Assembly (NCBI RefSeq): GCF_023273875.1 | Contig: NZ_CP096882.1 | Coordinates: 2,356,001-2,420,000, forward strand | Direction of reading: 5' to 3' | Source of the DNA: Pseudarthrobacter sp. SSS035 | GTDB lineage: Bacteria; Actinomycetota; Actinomycetes; Actinomycetales; Micrococcaceae | DNA length: 64,000 bases | Shown here: positions 40,470-50,105 of the stretch, piece by piece | Layout of the letters: every line of letters starts with the position of its first letter | Numbering within the stretch: the stretch's first letter is position 1 | Notes under the pieces: generated by a model | Database searches by the model: none | Told to the model about the DNA's origin: nothing | What the model saw: the letters and a program-made list of their open reading frames with translations, nothing else | Translations under genes and position numbers: made by a program

Positions 40470-42824
40470 ATGAAGTTCGGCAAGCAGCCCGCCCCCGTCG
40501 CGGACATCAACGAGGACAACCTCGAAGTCCACAAGCCCAAAACGGAAGCGGCCGGAGTCAAGGCCGTCATGGTGGCCCTCGAGCGCGCGGTGGCCCAGGC
40601 CGGGGTGACCCGCACGGCGCAGTCCCTGCTGCGGCTGAACCAACAGGGCGGCTTCGACTGCCCCGGCTGTGCCTGGCCGGAATCGGCCACGAAGCGCAAA
40701 GCGGCCGAGTTCTGCGAGAACGGGGTCAAAGCGGTGGCCGAGGAGAACACCCTCCGCACGGTCGGGGCCGAGTTCTGGGCCCGGCACTCCATCGCCGAAC
40801 TCTCCGGGAAAACGGAGTACTGGCTAGGCAACCAGGGCCGGCTGAGCGAACCGGTAGTGATCCGCGAGGGCGACACGCATTACTCGCCGATCTCCTGGGC
40901 CGAAGCCTTCGAGCTGATCGGCGAACACATCCGGGCCTCCACCCCGGACCGGTCCGTCTTCTACACTTCGGGCCGCACCGCCAACGAAACCGCGTTTATG
41001 TATCAGCTGTTCGCGCGGGCCTTGGGCACCAACAACCTGCCCGACTGTTCCAACATGTGCCACGAGTCCTCAGGCTCGGCGCTGAACCCGACCATCGGCA
41101 TCGGCAAGGGCACCGTGTCCCTGGAGGACATCCACGACTCCGAACTCATCTTTGTGGTCGGGCAGAACCCCGGCACCAACCATCCCCGGATGCTGTCAGC
41201 CCTGAAGGAATGCAAGGACAAGGGCGGCAAGGTGGTAGCCGTCAACCCGCTGCCGGAAGCCGGGCTGTTCAACTTCAAGGATCCGCAGACCGTTTCCGGT
41301 GTTGTGGGCGGCGGCACGCCGCTCGCCGACGAGTACCTGCAGATCAAGGTCGGCGGTGACTTGGCACTGTTCCAGGCACTCGGCCACCTGCTTCTGGCGG
41401 AGGAAGAGCGCAACCCGGGCACCGTCGTCGACCGGTCCTTTATTGACGCACAAACCGACGGGTTCGACGCTTACAGCGACGCCCGCCAGGAACTGGACTG
41501 GGCGGAAACCGAGAAGGCCACCGGCCTATCCCGCGAACAAATTGAGACCGTGGCTGGGATGCTGATCCGGTCCAAGGCCACCATCTTCTGCTGGGCCCTC
41601 GGCGTGACGCAGCAGCCGCACTCCGTGGACACCATCAAGGAAATGGTCAACGTCTTGCTCCTGCAGGGCAACTTCGGCAAGACAGGCGCCGGGGCCTGCC
41701 CGGTCCGCGGGCACTCCAACGTCCAGGGCGACCGGACCATGGGCATCTGGGAAAAGCCCAAGGAATGGCTCCTCGAAGCACTTGACAAAGAGTTCGCGAT
41801 CGAGTCCCCGCGGCACCACGGCCACGATGCCGTGGAAGCCATGGAGGCGTTTGAGCGCGACGAGGTGGACGTTTTTGTGTCCATGGGCGGCAACTTCTCC
41901 CTCGCCTGCTCGGACACAGAAACCTTGGAGGCGGGCATGCAACGGATCGGCCTGACTGTCCACATCTCCACCAAGCCCAACCGGTCCCACGTGGTGCACG
42001 GCCGCACGTCCCTGATCCTGCCCACACTGGGCCGGACGGACAAAGATGACAAGCACCCCAAGGGTGCGCAGTTCCTGTCCGTGGAGGACTCCATGTCCGT
42101 GGTCCACTCCACCCAGGGCAGACTCCAGTCGGTCTCCGATCACCTGCTCGCCGAACCCGTCATCGTGGCGCGAATGGCAGAGGCGACCTTCGGGCCGGAT
42201 CACCACGTGGACTGGAAGGGGATGGCCGAGGACTATGACGTGGTCCGTGACCACATCTCCCGCGTTTTGCCCGGCTTCGAGGATTTCAATGCCAGGGTCC
42301 GGACCAAAAACGGCTTTGTGCTGCCCAACCCGCCGCGCGACACCCGGTCCTTTAAGACGGACATCGGCCGGGGCCGCTTTACTGTCAGCCCGCTCGAGTA
42401 CCTGTCTCCGCCCCACGGCCATCTGGTCCTCCAGACCATCCGCAGCCACGACCAGTACAACACCACGTTCTACGGCCTGGATGACCGGTACCGGGGGATC
42501 TCGGGCGGGCGCCGGGTGATTCTGGTGCACCCTGAAGACCTGGCAGAACTGGGTTTCCAGGACCGGGACCTCGTGGACGTGGTCAGCACCTTCCGTGGGC
42601 ACGACCGGCAGGCGTACAAGTTCCGACTGGTGGCCTACCCGACGGCGAAGGGCTGCGCGGCGGCATACTTCCCCGAGGCCAACGCCCTGGTTCATAAAGA
42701 GAACGTGGCGCGGGAATCCAACACCCCCGGTTTCAAGGCCATGTTCGTCCGGTTTGTGCCGCACGTGGCGGAGCCGGAAGCCGCCGAGGAGTCCGCTTCG
42801 CTGGCGGCTGCCACTGCCAGCTGA
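40470..42824 (+). CDS. FdhF/YdeP-family molybdopterin oxidoreductase (formate dehydrogenase-like)
   Basis: A 784-aa molybdopterin enzyme of the FdhF/YdeP group. An N-terminal F-D-C-P-G-C-A-W-P suggests an iron-sulfur site, the metal-ligand region is SNMCHESSG, and a C-terminal molydopterin dinucleotide-binding domain begins near GRFTVSPLEY. After formaldehyde oxidation to formate in the preceding unit, formate oxidation to CO2 is the natural role. Family members are not all proven formate dehydrogenases. An AAGGAAG ribosome site supports the start. Confidence 0.88.
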   Translation: MKFGKQPAPVADINEDNLEVHKPKTEAAGVKAVMVALERAVAQAGVTRTAQSLLRLNQQGGFDCPGCAWPESATKRKAAEFCENGVKAVAEENTLRTVGAEFWARHSIAELSGKTEYWLGNQGRLSEPVVIREGDTHYSPISWAEAFELIGEHIRASTPDRSVFYTSGRTANETAFMYQLFARALGTNNLPDCSNMCHESSGSALNPTIGIGKGTVSLEDIHDSELIFVVGQNPGTNHPRMLSALKECKDKGGKVVAVNPLPEAGLFNFKDPQTVSGVVGGGTPLADEYLQIKVGGDLALFQALGHLLLAEEERNPGTVVDRSFIDAQTDGFDAYSDARQELDWAETEKATGLSREQIETVAGMLIRSKATIFCWALGVTQQPHSVDTIKEMVNVLLLQGNFGKTGAGACPVRGHSNVQGDRTMGIWEKPKEWLLEALDKEFAIESPRHHGHDAVEAMEAFERDEVDVFVSMGGNFSLACSDTETLEAGMQRIGLTVHISTKPNRSHVVHGRTSLILPTLGRTDKDDKHPKGAQFLSVEDSMSVVHSTQGRLQSVSDHLLAEPVIVARMAEATFGPDHHVDWKGMAEDYDVVRDHISRVLPGFEDFNARVRTKNGFVLPNPPRDTRSFKTDIGRGRFTVSPLEYLSPPHGHLVLQTIRSHDQYNTTFYGLDDRYRGISGGRRVILVHPEDLAELGFQDRDLVDVVSTFRGHDRQAYKFRLVAYPTAKGCAAAYFPEANALVHKENVARESNTPGFKAMFVRFVPHVAEPEAAEESASLAAATAS

Positions 42825-42837
42825 TCACACAGCATAG

Positions 42838-42867
42838 CGGCCCCGTCTCCGATGGGAGTCGGGGCCG
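42838..42867. terminator. bidirectional hairpin terminator
   Basis: CGGCCCCG-T-CTCC pairs with GGAG-T-CGGGGCCG (one T-T mismatch), between the convergent molybdoenzyme and LuxR genes. Confidence 0.7.
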
Positions 42868-42904
42868 TCCTCCTTGCGTTAGCCGGTCAGCGGGGTTTAC
42901 ACCG

Positions 42905-44173
42905 TCACCGGAGTCCGTGGCTGTGTGCCAGAGCGATGGCCTCGGTGCGTGAGCCGACGTCGAGCTTCTTGAACAGGTTTCGCACGTGGAACTTGACCGT
43001 ATTCTCGCTGATGCCCAGCTTTGAGGCGATGGTCCTGTTGCGGTGTCCGGCGACAAGGTGCTGGAGCACCTCGAGTTCCCGGGCGGCAAGGTCCCATCCG
43101 GCGACATCCCCGGACGGGCGTGTCGGCAGGTCCAAGGGGAGCGTGACGAAGACGTCTGCACCCCAGCCCGGCATGACGTCGATCCGCAGCTGTCCGGTGA
43201 GCGCCTGGACCCGGCGGTCCAGGCGGGCGATGCTCGGCGCGTCGGCGGCGAGTGCACCGCGGCCGTCGTCGCGTACGTTGATCAGCAGGTTTTCGCCATC
43301 GCAGTCCCACTGCGTCCGTACCCTGCTGACGTCCGGCTGTTCCGTCATGGCCAGCACAAGTCCGCGGACAATGGCCCGTGCCGCGTGGGCAACTTCGCCG
43401 GGCAGCGCCCTTCCATTCAGCGGCGGTTCGATAAATTCGATCTCGATGCCGCTGTAGCGTGTGAGCGGCCGCAGGTCCTCCCGCAGTCGTTCGAAAGCCT
43501 TGGCAACGGGCTCTTTGACCAGGTCTGTCGTGCGGTCGCTGTGGGTGCGGAGCCCGATTAAAGCCTTGGCGGTGAGGTCAGTGACGGTTGAGCGGGCTGC
43601 TGCATCCTCCAAGGAGGAAGAACGCAGGGCTGCCAGGAGGGTCTCCAGGGTGGTGGAGTGCAGATCGGTCAGTTCCGCCGTCACGCGGAGGCGCTCAGCG
43701 GAAGCCGCCCGAGATTCCAGCAGGTACGACGGCGGCGCATCAGCCACTTTCTCGCGGATCCGGCGGGCAGTAAGGCGCCAGAGATACGTCACCAGGTCCA
43801 ATCCGGAGTTGTGTCCCGAATCGGCAGGGGCGGGATCCGTGAGGACCAGGAGGGCATTGCTGGAGGCGTGCTTCAGGGCGAGGACGGGCCGGGTCCGGCC
43901 AGCGATCTCGGCTTCCCCAAACCAGGGTGCCTCATCCGAAAGGGCAGCGCGAAGCGTGTCAAGCTCGGCGATGGAGGCCCGGGAGATGATTTCTTCGTCG
44001 CCCGCCTTTTTCTGCGGCCGCCCCGTGCAGTCTTCGGTGAAGATGACCAGCGCACTGCCTCCCATGAAGGGGAGTGTGGCATCGCGCAACCGCTCCGCTA
44101 TCTGGGCCAGGGGGGCATCGGCCAAGGCTGCCACGCTCTGCAAAAGCGGCCACGGCAGGTCTGGAAGAGGCAT
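42905..44173 (-). CDS. LuxR-type regulator with degenerate histidine-kinase module
   Basis: A 422-aa regulator. Residues 1-140 resemble a GAF-like sensor. Then comes a HisKA_3-like helix, E-R-L-R-V-T-A-E-L-T-D, with Thr169 where the phosphorylated histidine is expected, and an ATPase-like region ending R-D-D-G-R-G. A C-terminal LuxR helix-turn-helix follows (LAARELEVLQHLVAGHRNRT and GISENTVKFHVRNLFKKLDV). The start at 44173 has a GAAGGAATCC ribosome site. Divergent from tkt across a shared operator, it is the likely RuMP-gene regulator. Confidence 0.82.
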   Translation of the reverse strand: MPLPDLPWPLLQSVAALADAPLAQIAERLRDATLPFMGGSALVIFTEDCTGRPQKKAGDEEIISRASIAELDTLRAALSDEAPWFGEAEIAGRTRPVLALKHASSNALLVLTDPAPADSGHNSGLDLVTYLWRLTARRIREKVADAPPSYLLESRAASAERLRVTAELTDLHSTTLETLLAALRSSSLEDAAARSTVTDLTAKALIGLRTHSDRTTDLVKEPVAKAFERLREDLRPLTRYSGIEIEFIEPPLNGRALPGEVAHAARAIVRGLVLAMTEQPDVSRVRTQWDCDGENLLINVRDDGRGALAADAPSIARLDRRVQALTGQLRIDVMPGWGADVFVTLPLDLPTRPSGDVAGWDLAARELEVLQHLVAGHRNRTIASKLGISENTVKFHVRNLFKKLDVGSRTEAIALAHSHGLR

Positions 44174-44244
44174 GGTGGATTCCTTCAGGGATGGGTCAGG
44201 GGCTGCACTCATCCCAACAGCTTACCGGGGCGGAAGCGTCCAAC

Positions 44245-44290
44245 CAACCCAAAAGGGTAGTAAGAACCGTCAGAAAACAGTGTTACCCCT
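44245..44290 (+). promoter_or_regulatory. RuMP-regulon operator/promoter, tkt copy
   Basis: CAACCC-AAAA-GGGTAGT followed by AAGAACCGTC and AACAGTGTTACCCCT. It lies between luxR and tkt, in register with the hxlB and gap elements. Confidence 0.65.
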
Positions 44291-44309
44291 GCCCATTCGA
44301 TTCGCAATC

Positions 44310-44378
44310 ATGGATATCAACCAGAAAGCATCCGTCCGGCCGCTACAGGCCGACCAGATCCAAGAGGACAAACCGTGA
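44310..44378 (+). CDS. possible leader peptide before tkt
   Basis: A 22-codon frame, M-D-I-N-Q-K-A-S to D-K-P, whose TGA overlaps the tkt GTG start (GTGA). The first eight residues and their DNA are identical in the hxlB leader at 34155, where the frame instead runs in phase into hxlB. There is no strong ribosome site. It may be a coupling peptide or merely conserved leader DNA. Confidence 0.35.
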   Translation: MDINQKASVRPLQADQIQEDKP

Positions 44379-46528
44379 ACCCGAGAACAAATGTTATGCT
44401 CCCCGGCACTACAAATTCAGCAACACTCGACTGGACGCCCGCGGACGAGCGCGCCGTGGACACAGCCCGTGTTTTGGCTGCGGACGCCGTCGAGAAGGTT
44501 GGCAACGGCCACCCCGGCACGGCCATGAGCCTTGCACCGGCCGCCTACCTTCTCTTCCAGAAGCTGATGCGCCACGACCCCCGCGACCCGGACTGGCTGG
44601 GACGTGACCGTTTCATCCTGTCTCCCGGTCACTCCTCGCTGACCCTGTACATTCAGCTGTTCCTGTCCGGCTACGGCCTGGAACTGGACGACCTCAAGGC
44701 GCTACGCACCTGGGATTCCCTCACGCCGGGCCACCCCGAGTACAAGCACACCGCCGGCGTCGAAATCACCACCGGCCCGCTGGGCCAGGGCCTGGCCTCC
44801 TCGGTGGGCTTCGCCTACTCGCAGCGCCGGATGCGCGGCCTGTTCGACGCCGACGCTGCCGGGGGCACGTCCCCGTTTGACCACACCATCTGGGTCATCG
44901 CTTCCGACGGCGACATCCAGGAAGGCGTGACCTCCGAGGCTTCCTCGCTGGCCGGCCACCAGGAACTGGGCAACCTCGTGGTGGTGTACGACGAAAACCA
45001 CATCTCCATCGAGGACGACACCGACATCTCCTTCACCGAGGACGTCCTCAAGCGCTACGAGGCGTACGGCTGGCACACCCAGCGCGTTGACTGGACCGAG
45101 ACGGGCGAATATGTCGAAGACGTCCAGGAGCTGTACTCGGCCCTGCTCGCCGCGAAGGCCGAGACCTCCAAGCCGTCCATCATCTCGCTGCGCACCATCA
45201 TCGGGTACCCGGCGCCGAAGAAGCAGAACACCGGCAAGATCCACGGTTCCGCCCTGGGTGCCGACGAAGTGGCAGGCCTCAAGGAGGTCCTGGGCTTCGA
45301 TCCGGCCAAGTCCTTCGACGTTGACCAGGACGTCCTGGCGCACGCCCGCGCCGTCGTCGAACGCGGTGCTGCTGCCCGCATCGAATGGGACGGGTCCTTC
45401 GAGGCGTGGCAGTCGGCCAACCCTGAGGGCGCTGCGTTGTTGGAGCGGATCGAAGCCAAGAAGCTTCCAGCCGGACTCGACGCCGTCCTGCCGGTCTTCG
45501 AAGCAGGCAAGGACGTCTCCACCCGCGCAGCGTCCGGCAAGGTCTTGAACGCGATCGGCCCGGTCATGCCGGAACTGTGGGGCGGTTCGGCCGACCTCGC
45601 GGAGTCCAACAACACCACCATCGAGGGATCGCCGTCGTTCATCCCGGCCTCGCGCTCCACGGACACGTGGAAGGGCAACCCGTACGGTCGGGTCCTGCAC
45701 TTCGGCATCCGCGAGCACGCCGCGGCCTCGATCGTGAACGGCATCTCGCTGCACGGCCGCACCCGCGCTTTTTCGGGCACATTCCTGATCTTCAGCGACT
45801 ACCAGCGCCCCGCCATCCGCCTCTCCGCCCTCATGGGTGTCCCGTCCATCTACGTATGGTCGCATGACTCCATCGGCCTGGGCGAGGACGGCCCCACCCA
45901 CCAGCCGGTGGAGCAGCTCTCCACCCTGCGCGCCATCGTGGGCCTGGACGTGGTCCGCCCCGGTGACGCGAACGAGGTGGGCATAGCGTGGAAGACCATG
46001 CTGGAGAACCACGAAAACCCGGCCGGCATCGTCCTGACCCGTCAGAACGTCCCCACCTTCGCCCGCGGTAATGGTGCAGCACAGGGCGACACTTTTGCTT
46101 CCCCGGCCGGTGTGGCCAAGGGCGGCTACGTCCTGGCTGAAGCATCGAAGGACGGCGCCACCGTGCCGGCCGACGTGATCCTGATCGGCACCGGCTCCGA
46201 GGTCCAGTTGGCTGTCCAGGCCCGCGAAGCCCTCCAGGCTGAAGGCATCGCTGCCCGCGTTGTCTCCATGCCGTGCGTGGAGTGGTTCAACAAGCAGGAC
46301 GCCGCTTACCGCGAGTCCGTGCTCCCCGCTGCCGTCAGGGCCCGGGTCTCCGTGGAGGCCGGGCTGGCCCTGGGCTGGAGGGAATTCGTCGGCGACGCCG
46401 GACGTTCCATCTCGCTCGAGCACTATGGCGCTTCCGCCGACTACAAGCGCCTGTTCCAGGAGTTCGGCATTACCGCGGTGGCTGTTGCCGCCGCTGCCAA
46501 GGACTCCCTCGCCGCGGCCCGCAACTAG
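44375..46528 (+). CDS. tkt: transketolase
   Basis: A 717-aa ThDP enzyme moving two-carbon units between sugar phosphates, needed to regenerate ribulose 5-phosphate in the RuMP cycle. Recognisable motifs are VGNGHPGTAMSL, the ThDP motif SDGDIQEGVTSEA, YDENHISIEDDTDI and a C-terminal GTGSEVQLAV. The GTG start is shared in context with hxlB (GTG-AA-C/T-CCG). As this is a RuMP-type locus it may be a second, C1-specific transketolase besides a housekeeping copy elsewhere. Confidence 0.95.
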   Translation: MNPRTNVMLPGTTNSATLDWTPADERAVDTARVLAADAVEKVGNGHPGTAMSLAPAAYLLFQKLMRHDPRDPDWLGRDRFILSPGHSSLTLYIQLFLSGYGLELDDLKALRTWDSLTPGHPEYKHTAGVEITTGPLGQGLASSVGFAYSQRRMRGLFDADAAGGTSPFDHTIWVIASDGDIQEGVTSEASSLAGHQELGNLVVVYDENHISIEDDTDISFTEDVLKRYEAYGWHTQRVDWTETGEYVEDVQELYSALLAAKAETSKPSIISLRTIIGYPAPKKQNTGKIHGSALGADEVAGLKEVLGFDPAKSFDVDQDVLAHARAVVERGAAARIEWDGSFEAWQSANPEGAALLERIEAKKLPAGLDAVLPVFEAGKDVSTRAASGKVLNAIGPVMPELWGGSADLAESNNTTIEGSPSFIPASRSTDTWKGNPYGRVLHFGIREHAAASIVNGISLHGRTRAFSGTFLIFSDYQRPAIRLSALMGVPSIYVWSHDSIGLGEDGPTHQPVEQLSTLRAIVGLDVVRPGDANEVGIAWKTMLENHENPAGIVLTRQNVPTFARGNGAAQGDTFASPAGVAKGGYVLAEASKDGATVPADVILIGTGSEVQLAVQAREALQAEGIAARVVSMPCVEWFNKQDAAYRESVLPAAVRARVSVEAGLALGWREFVGDAGRSISLEHYGASADYKRLFQEFGITAVAVAAAAKDSLAAARN

Positions 46529-46543
46529 CCTTTCCCCTGCACT

Positions 46544-46593
46544 GCGGCGGCGCCGCGGGACGGCCTTATGGGGGCGTCCCGCGGTGCCGCCGC
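46544..46593 (+). terminator. hairpin between tkt and tal
   Basis: GCGGCGGCGCCGCGGGACG pairs with CGTCCCGCGGTGCCGCCGC with one mismatch. It may attenuate rather than end transcription, since tal starts 45 bp later. Confidence 0.65.
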
Positions 46594-46637
46594 GAACCGT
46601 CACCAGTCCACAATTTTTGAAGGAAGAAGCAGAAGCC

Positions 46638-47759
46638 ATGACCAACGCAACCCCCACCGCCCAGCTGTCCGACGCCGGTGTGTCCATCTGGCTCGACGAC
46701 CTCTCACGTGAGCGTCTCGCCAGCGGAAGCCTCCAGAAGCTCATCGACGAAAAGAACGTCGTCGGCGTGACCACCAACCCGTCCATCTTCCAGGCCGCGA
46801 TCACCTCCGGCTCGGACTACGACGCAAAGATCGCAGAACTCGCCGCCCAGGGCGCCGGTGTTGAGGAGACCATCTTCGAGATCACCACCACCGACGTCGC
46901 GGACGCCTGCGACCTGTTCGCCCCGATCGCCGCTGCGACCAAGGGAGTGGACGGCCGTGTCTCCATCGAAGTTGACCCGCGCCTCGCCTGGGACACGGCC
47001 GGCACCATCGCCGAGGCCAAGAACCTCTACAAGAAGGTGGACAAGGACAACGTCCTCATCAAGATCCCCGCGACGCTCGAAGGCCTGGAAGCGATTACCG
47101 CAACCCTCGCCGAAGGCATCAGCGTCAACGTGACCCTGATCTTCTCCCTCGACCGCTACTGCGCCGTCATCAACGCCTTCCAATCCGGCCTGGAACTGGC
47201 CAAGGAAAACGGGCATGACCTGTCCACGATCCACTCGGTCGCCTCGTTCTTCGTCTCCCGCGTGGACAGCGAGATCGACAAACGGCTCGACGCCCTCGGC
47301 ACCGACGAAGCCAAGGCACTCAAGGGCAAGGCCGGCGTAGCCAATGCCCGCCTGGCCTACCAGGTGTACGAGCAGCTCTTTTCGACCGAACGGTGGGAAG
47401 TTCTGACCAAAGCCGGCGCACGCACGCAGCGTCCGCTGTGGGCCTCCACCGGTGTGAAGGACCCTGCCTACCCCGACACCCTGTACGTCACCGGACTGGC
47501 TGCCGCCGACGTCGTCAACACCATGCCGGAGAAGACGCTTGACGCAACGTTCGACCACGGCGTGGTCACCGGTGACACCATCACCGGCACCTATGCCGAG
47601 TCCAAGGGCGTGCTGTACGCACTGGACGCCCTCGGCATCTCCTACAACGAGGTGGTTGCCCTCCTCGAATCGGAGGGCCTGGACAAGTTTGTGGCCAGCT
47701 GGAAGGAACTGCTGGCCGACGTCGAAGGCGCCCTCGCCACCGCACGGAAGGCATCCTGA
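46638..47759 (+). CDS. tal: transaldolase
   Basis: A 373-aa transaldolase. The Schiff-base lysine is Lys142 (VLIKIPAT), with VTTNPSIF near 45 and the late TRPLWASTG-like stretch (TQRPLWASTGVKDPAY). It exchanges three-carbon units between fructose 6-phosphate and erythrose 4-phosphate. The AAGGAAGAAG ribosome site fixes the start at 46638; the open frame runs upstream into tkt. It is followed by rpe and rpiB in the same direction. Confidence 0.95.
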   Translation: MTNATPTAQLSDAGVSIWLDDLSRERLASGSLQKLIDEKNVVGVTTNPSIFQAAITSGSDYDAKIAELAAQGAGVEETIFEITTTDVADACDLFAPIAAATKGVDGRVSIEVDPRLAWDTAGTIAEAKNLYKKVDKDNVLIKIPATLEGLEAITATLAEGISVNVTLIFSLDRYCAVINAFQSGLELAKENGHDLSTIHSVASFFVSRVDSEIDKRLDALGTDEAKALKGKAGVANARLAYQVYEQLFSTERWEVLTKAGARTQRPLWASTGVKDPAYPDTLYVTGLAAADVVNTMPEKTLDATFDHGVVTGDTITGTYAESKGVLYALDALGISYNEVVALLESEGLDKFVASWKELLADVEGALATARKAS

Positions 47760-47793
47760 CCCGAGCTCTGACCGCTACCGAAAGGCTGACATC

Positions 47794-48513
47794 ATGTCCG
47801 CATCACCTCTGAACTGCTGCATCAACCCCAGCATCCTCTCGGCCGACTTCGTCAATCTCGAGGCCGAACTCGCCCGCATCAGCAACGCCGACGCCGTGCA
47901 CGTGGATGTTATGGACAACCACTTTGTGCCAAATCTGACCATCGGCCTGCCTGTTGTGGAACGCCTGCAGAAGGTCAGCCCCGTCCCGTTGGACGCCCAC
48001 CTGATGATTGCCAACGTGGACCGCTGGGCTCCGCTGTACGCCGACGCCGGCGTGAGCTCTGTGACATTCCACGTCGAGGCATCCGACGCCCCCATCAAAC
48101 TCGCTCGCGAACTTCGCGCACGCGGGGCCAAGGCGGGCATGGCCCTGCGTCCGGCCACTCCGGTGGAACCGTACCTGGACATGCTCCCCGAACTGGACAT
48201 GCTGTTGATCATGACGGTGGAGCCGGGCTTTGGCGGCCAGGCGTTCCTGGATGTCATGCTGCCCAAGATCCGCCGTGCCCGCGCGGCGGTTGACGGTTCA
48301 GGAGTGAACGTGGCCATCCAGGTGGACGGCGGCATCACGGAGGAAACCATCACTCGGGCCGCGGAGGCCGGTGCCAACGTCTTTGTGGCCGGGTCAGCCG
48401 TGTACGGCAAGCCGTCTCCTGCGGACGCCATCGAGTCACTGCGCGCGAACGGCCAGCTCGCCTTCGGCCGAACGGCTCTCCACCTCAACAACATCGCACC
48501 CCAACCAGTCTGA
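47794..48513 (+). CDS. rpe: ribulose-phosphate 3-epimerase
   Basis: A 239-aa TIM-barrel epimerase interconverting ribulose 5-phosphate and xylulose 5-phosphate. Signatures are NPSILSADF, VDVMDNHFVPN, LDAHLMI, MTVEPGFGGQAF and the phosphate-binding VDGGI. It regenerates the formaldehyde acceptor in the RuMP cycle. It starts 34 bp after tal with a GAAAGG ribosome site and ends 10 bp before rpiB. Confidence 0.95.
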   Translation: MSASPLNCCINPSILSADFVNLEAELARISNADAVHVDVMDNHFVPNLTIGLPVVERLQKVSPVPLDAHLMIANVDRWAPLYADAGVSSVTFHVEASDAPIKLARELRARGAKAGMALRPATPVEPYLDMLPELDMLLIMTVEPGFGGQAFLDVMLPKIRRARAAVDGSGVNVAIQVDGGITEETITRAAEAGANVFVAGSAVYGKPSPADAIESLRANGQLAFGRTALHLNNIAPQPV

Positions 48514-48523
48514 AGGACCACTC

Positions 48524-48997
48524 ATGCGCGTTCACATCGGAACCGACCACGCCGGTATGGAGCTAAGCTCCCACCTCATCAATGCACTGTCTGCCAACGG
48601 CTACGAGATGGTGGACCACGGGCCGGCGGCCTATGATGCCGAGGACGACTACCCGTCGTTCTGCATCAAGGCAGCCTCCGCCGTCGTGGCCGATCAGGCC
48701 GCAGGCATTGACGCCCTCGGGATTGTGCTGGGCGGTTCGGGCAACGGCGAGCAGATCGCCGCGAACAAGGTCAAGGGCGTCCGCGCGGCCTTGGCCTGGA
48801 ACCTCGATACGGCCAAGCTGGCCCGCGAACACAACAACGCCAACGTGGTGGCAGTGGGCGGGCGGCAGCACACCGTGCAGGAGGCCACCGAACTGATCGA
48901 GGCATTCCTGGCAGAACCGTTTAGTAATGCCGAGCGCCATGAACGCCGCATCGGCAAGATCGCCACCTACGAAACCACCGGCGAGGTGGCCGAGTAA
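48524..48997 (+). CDS. rpiB: ribose-5-phosphate isomerase B
   Basis: A 157-aa RpiB-type isomerase (M-R-V-H-I-G-T-D-H-A-G-M-E). The active-site region reads LGGSGNGEQIAANKV, the actinobacterial form that uses Glu rather than the Cys of E. coli RpiB. It converts ribose 5-phosphate to ribulose 5-phosphate. It lies 10 bp after rpe and before a strong hairpin. Confidence 0.94.
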   Translation: MRVHIGTDHAGMELSSHLINALSANGYEMVDHGPAAYDAEDDYPSFCIKAASAVVADQAAGIDALGIVLGGSGNGEQIAANKVKGVRAALAWNLDTAKLAREHNNANVVAVGGRQHTVQEATELIEAFLAEPFSNAERHERRIGKIATYETTGEVAE

Positions 48998-49009
48998 AAA
49001 CCCCGGCTA

Positions 49010-49045
49010 CGTCATAGCTCCGTCCCATGCGGCGGGGCTATGACG
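49010..49045 (+). terminator. terminator of tkt-tal-rpe-rpiB
   Basis: CGTCATAGC pairs with GCTATGACG, with further CC/GG pairing inside. Confidence 0.7.
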
Positions 49046-49079
49046 CGTTCACAGACGAAAACTCAGCATAGGAGTCAGC

Positions 49080-50099
<1,020 letters not shown>

Positions 50100-50105
50100 A
50101 GGAGG

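Noticed and set aside
44702..46804. 700-residue open frame antisense to transketolase
   Set aside because: It covers tkt exactly in shadow, has no recognisable domain and crosses the tkt-tal terminator hairpin.
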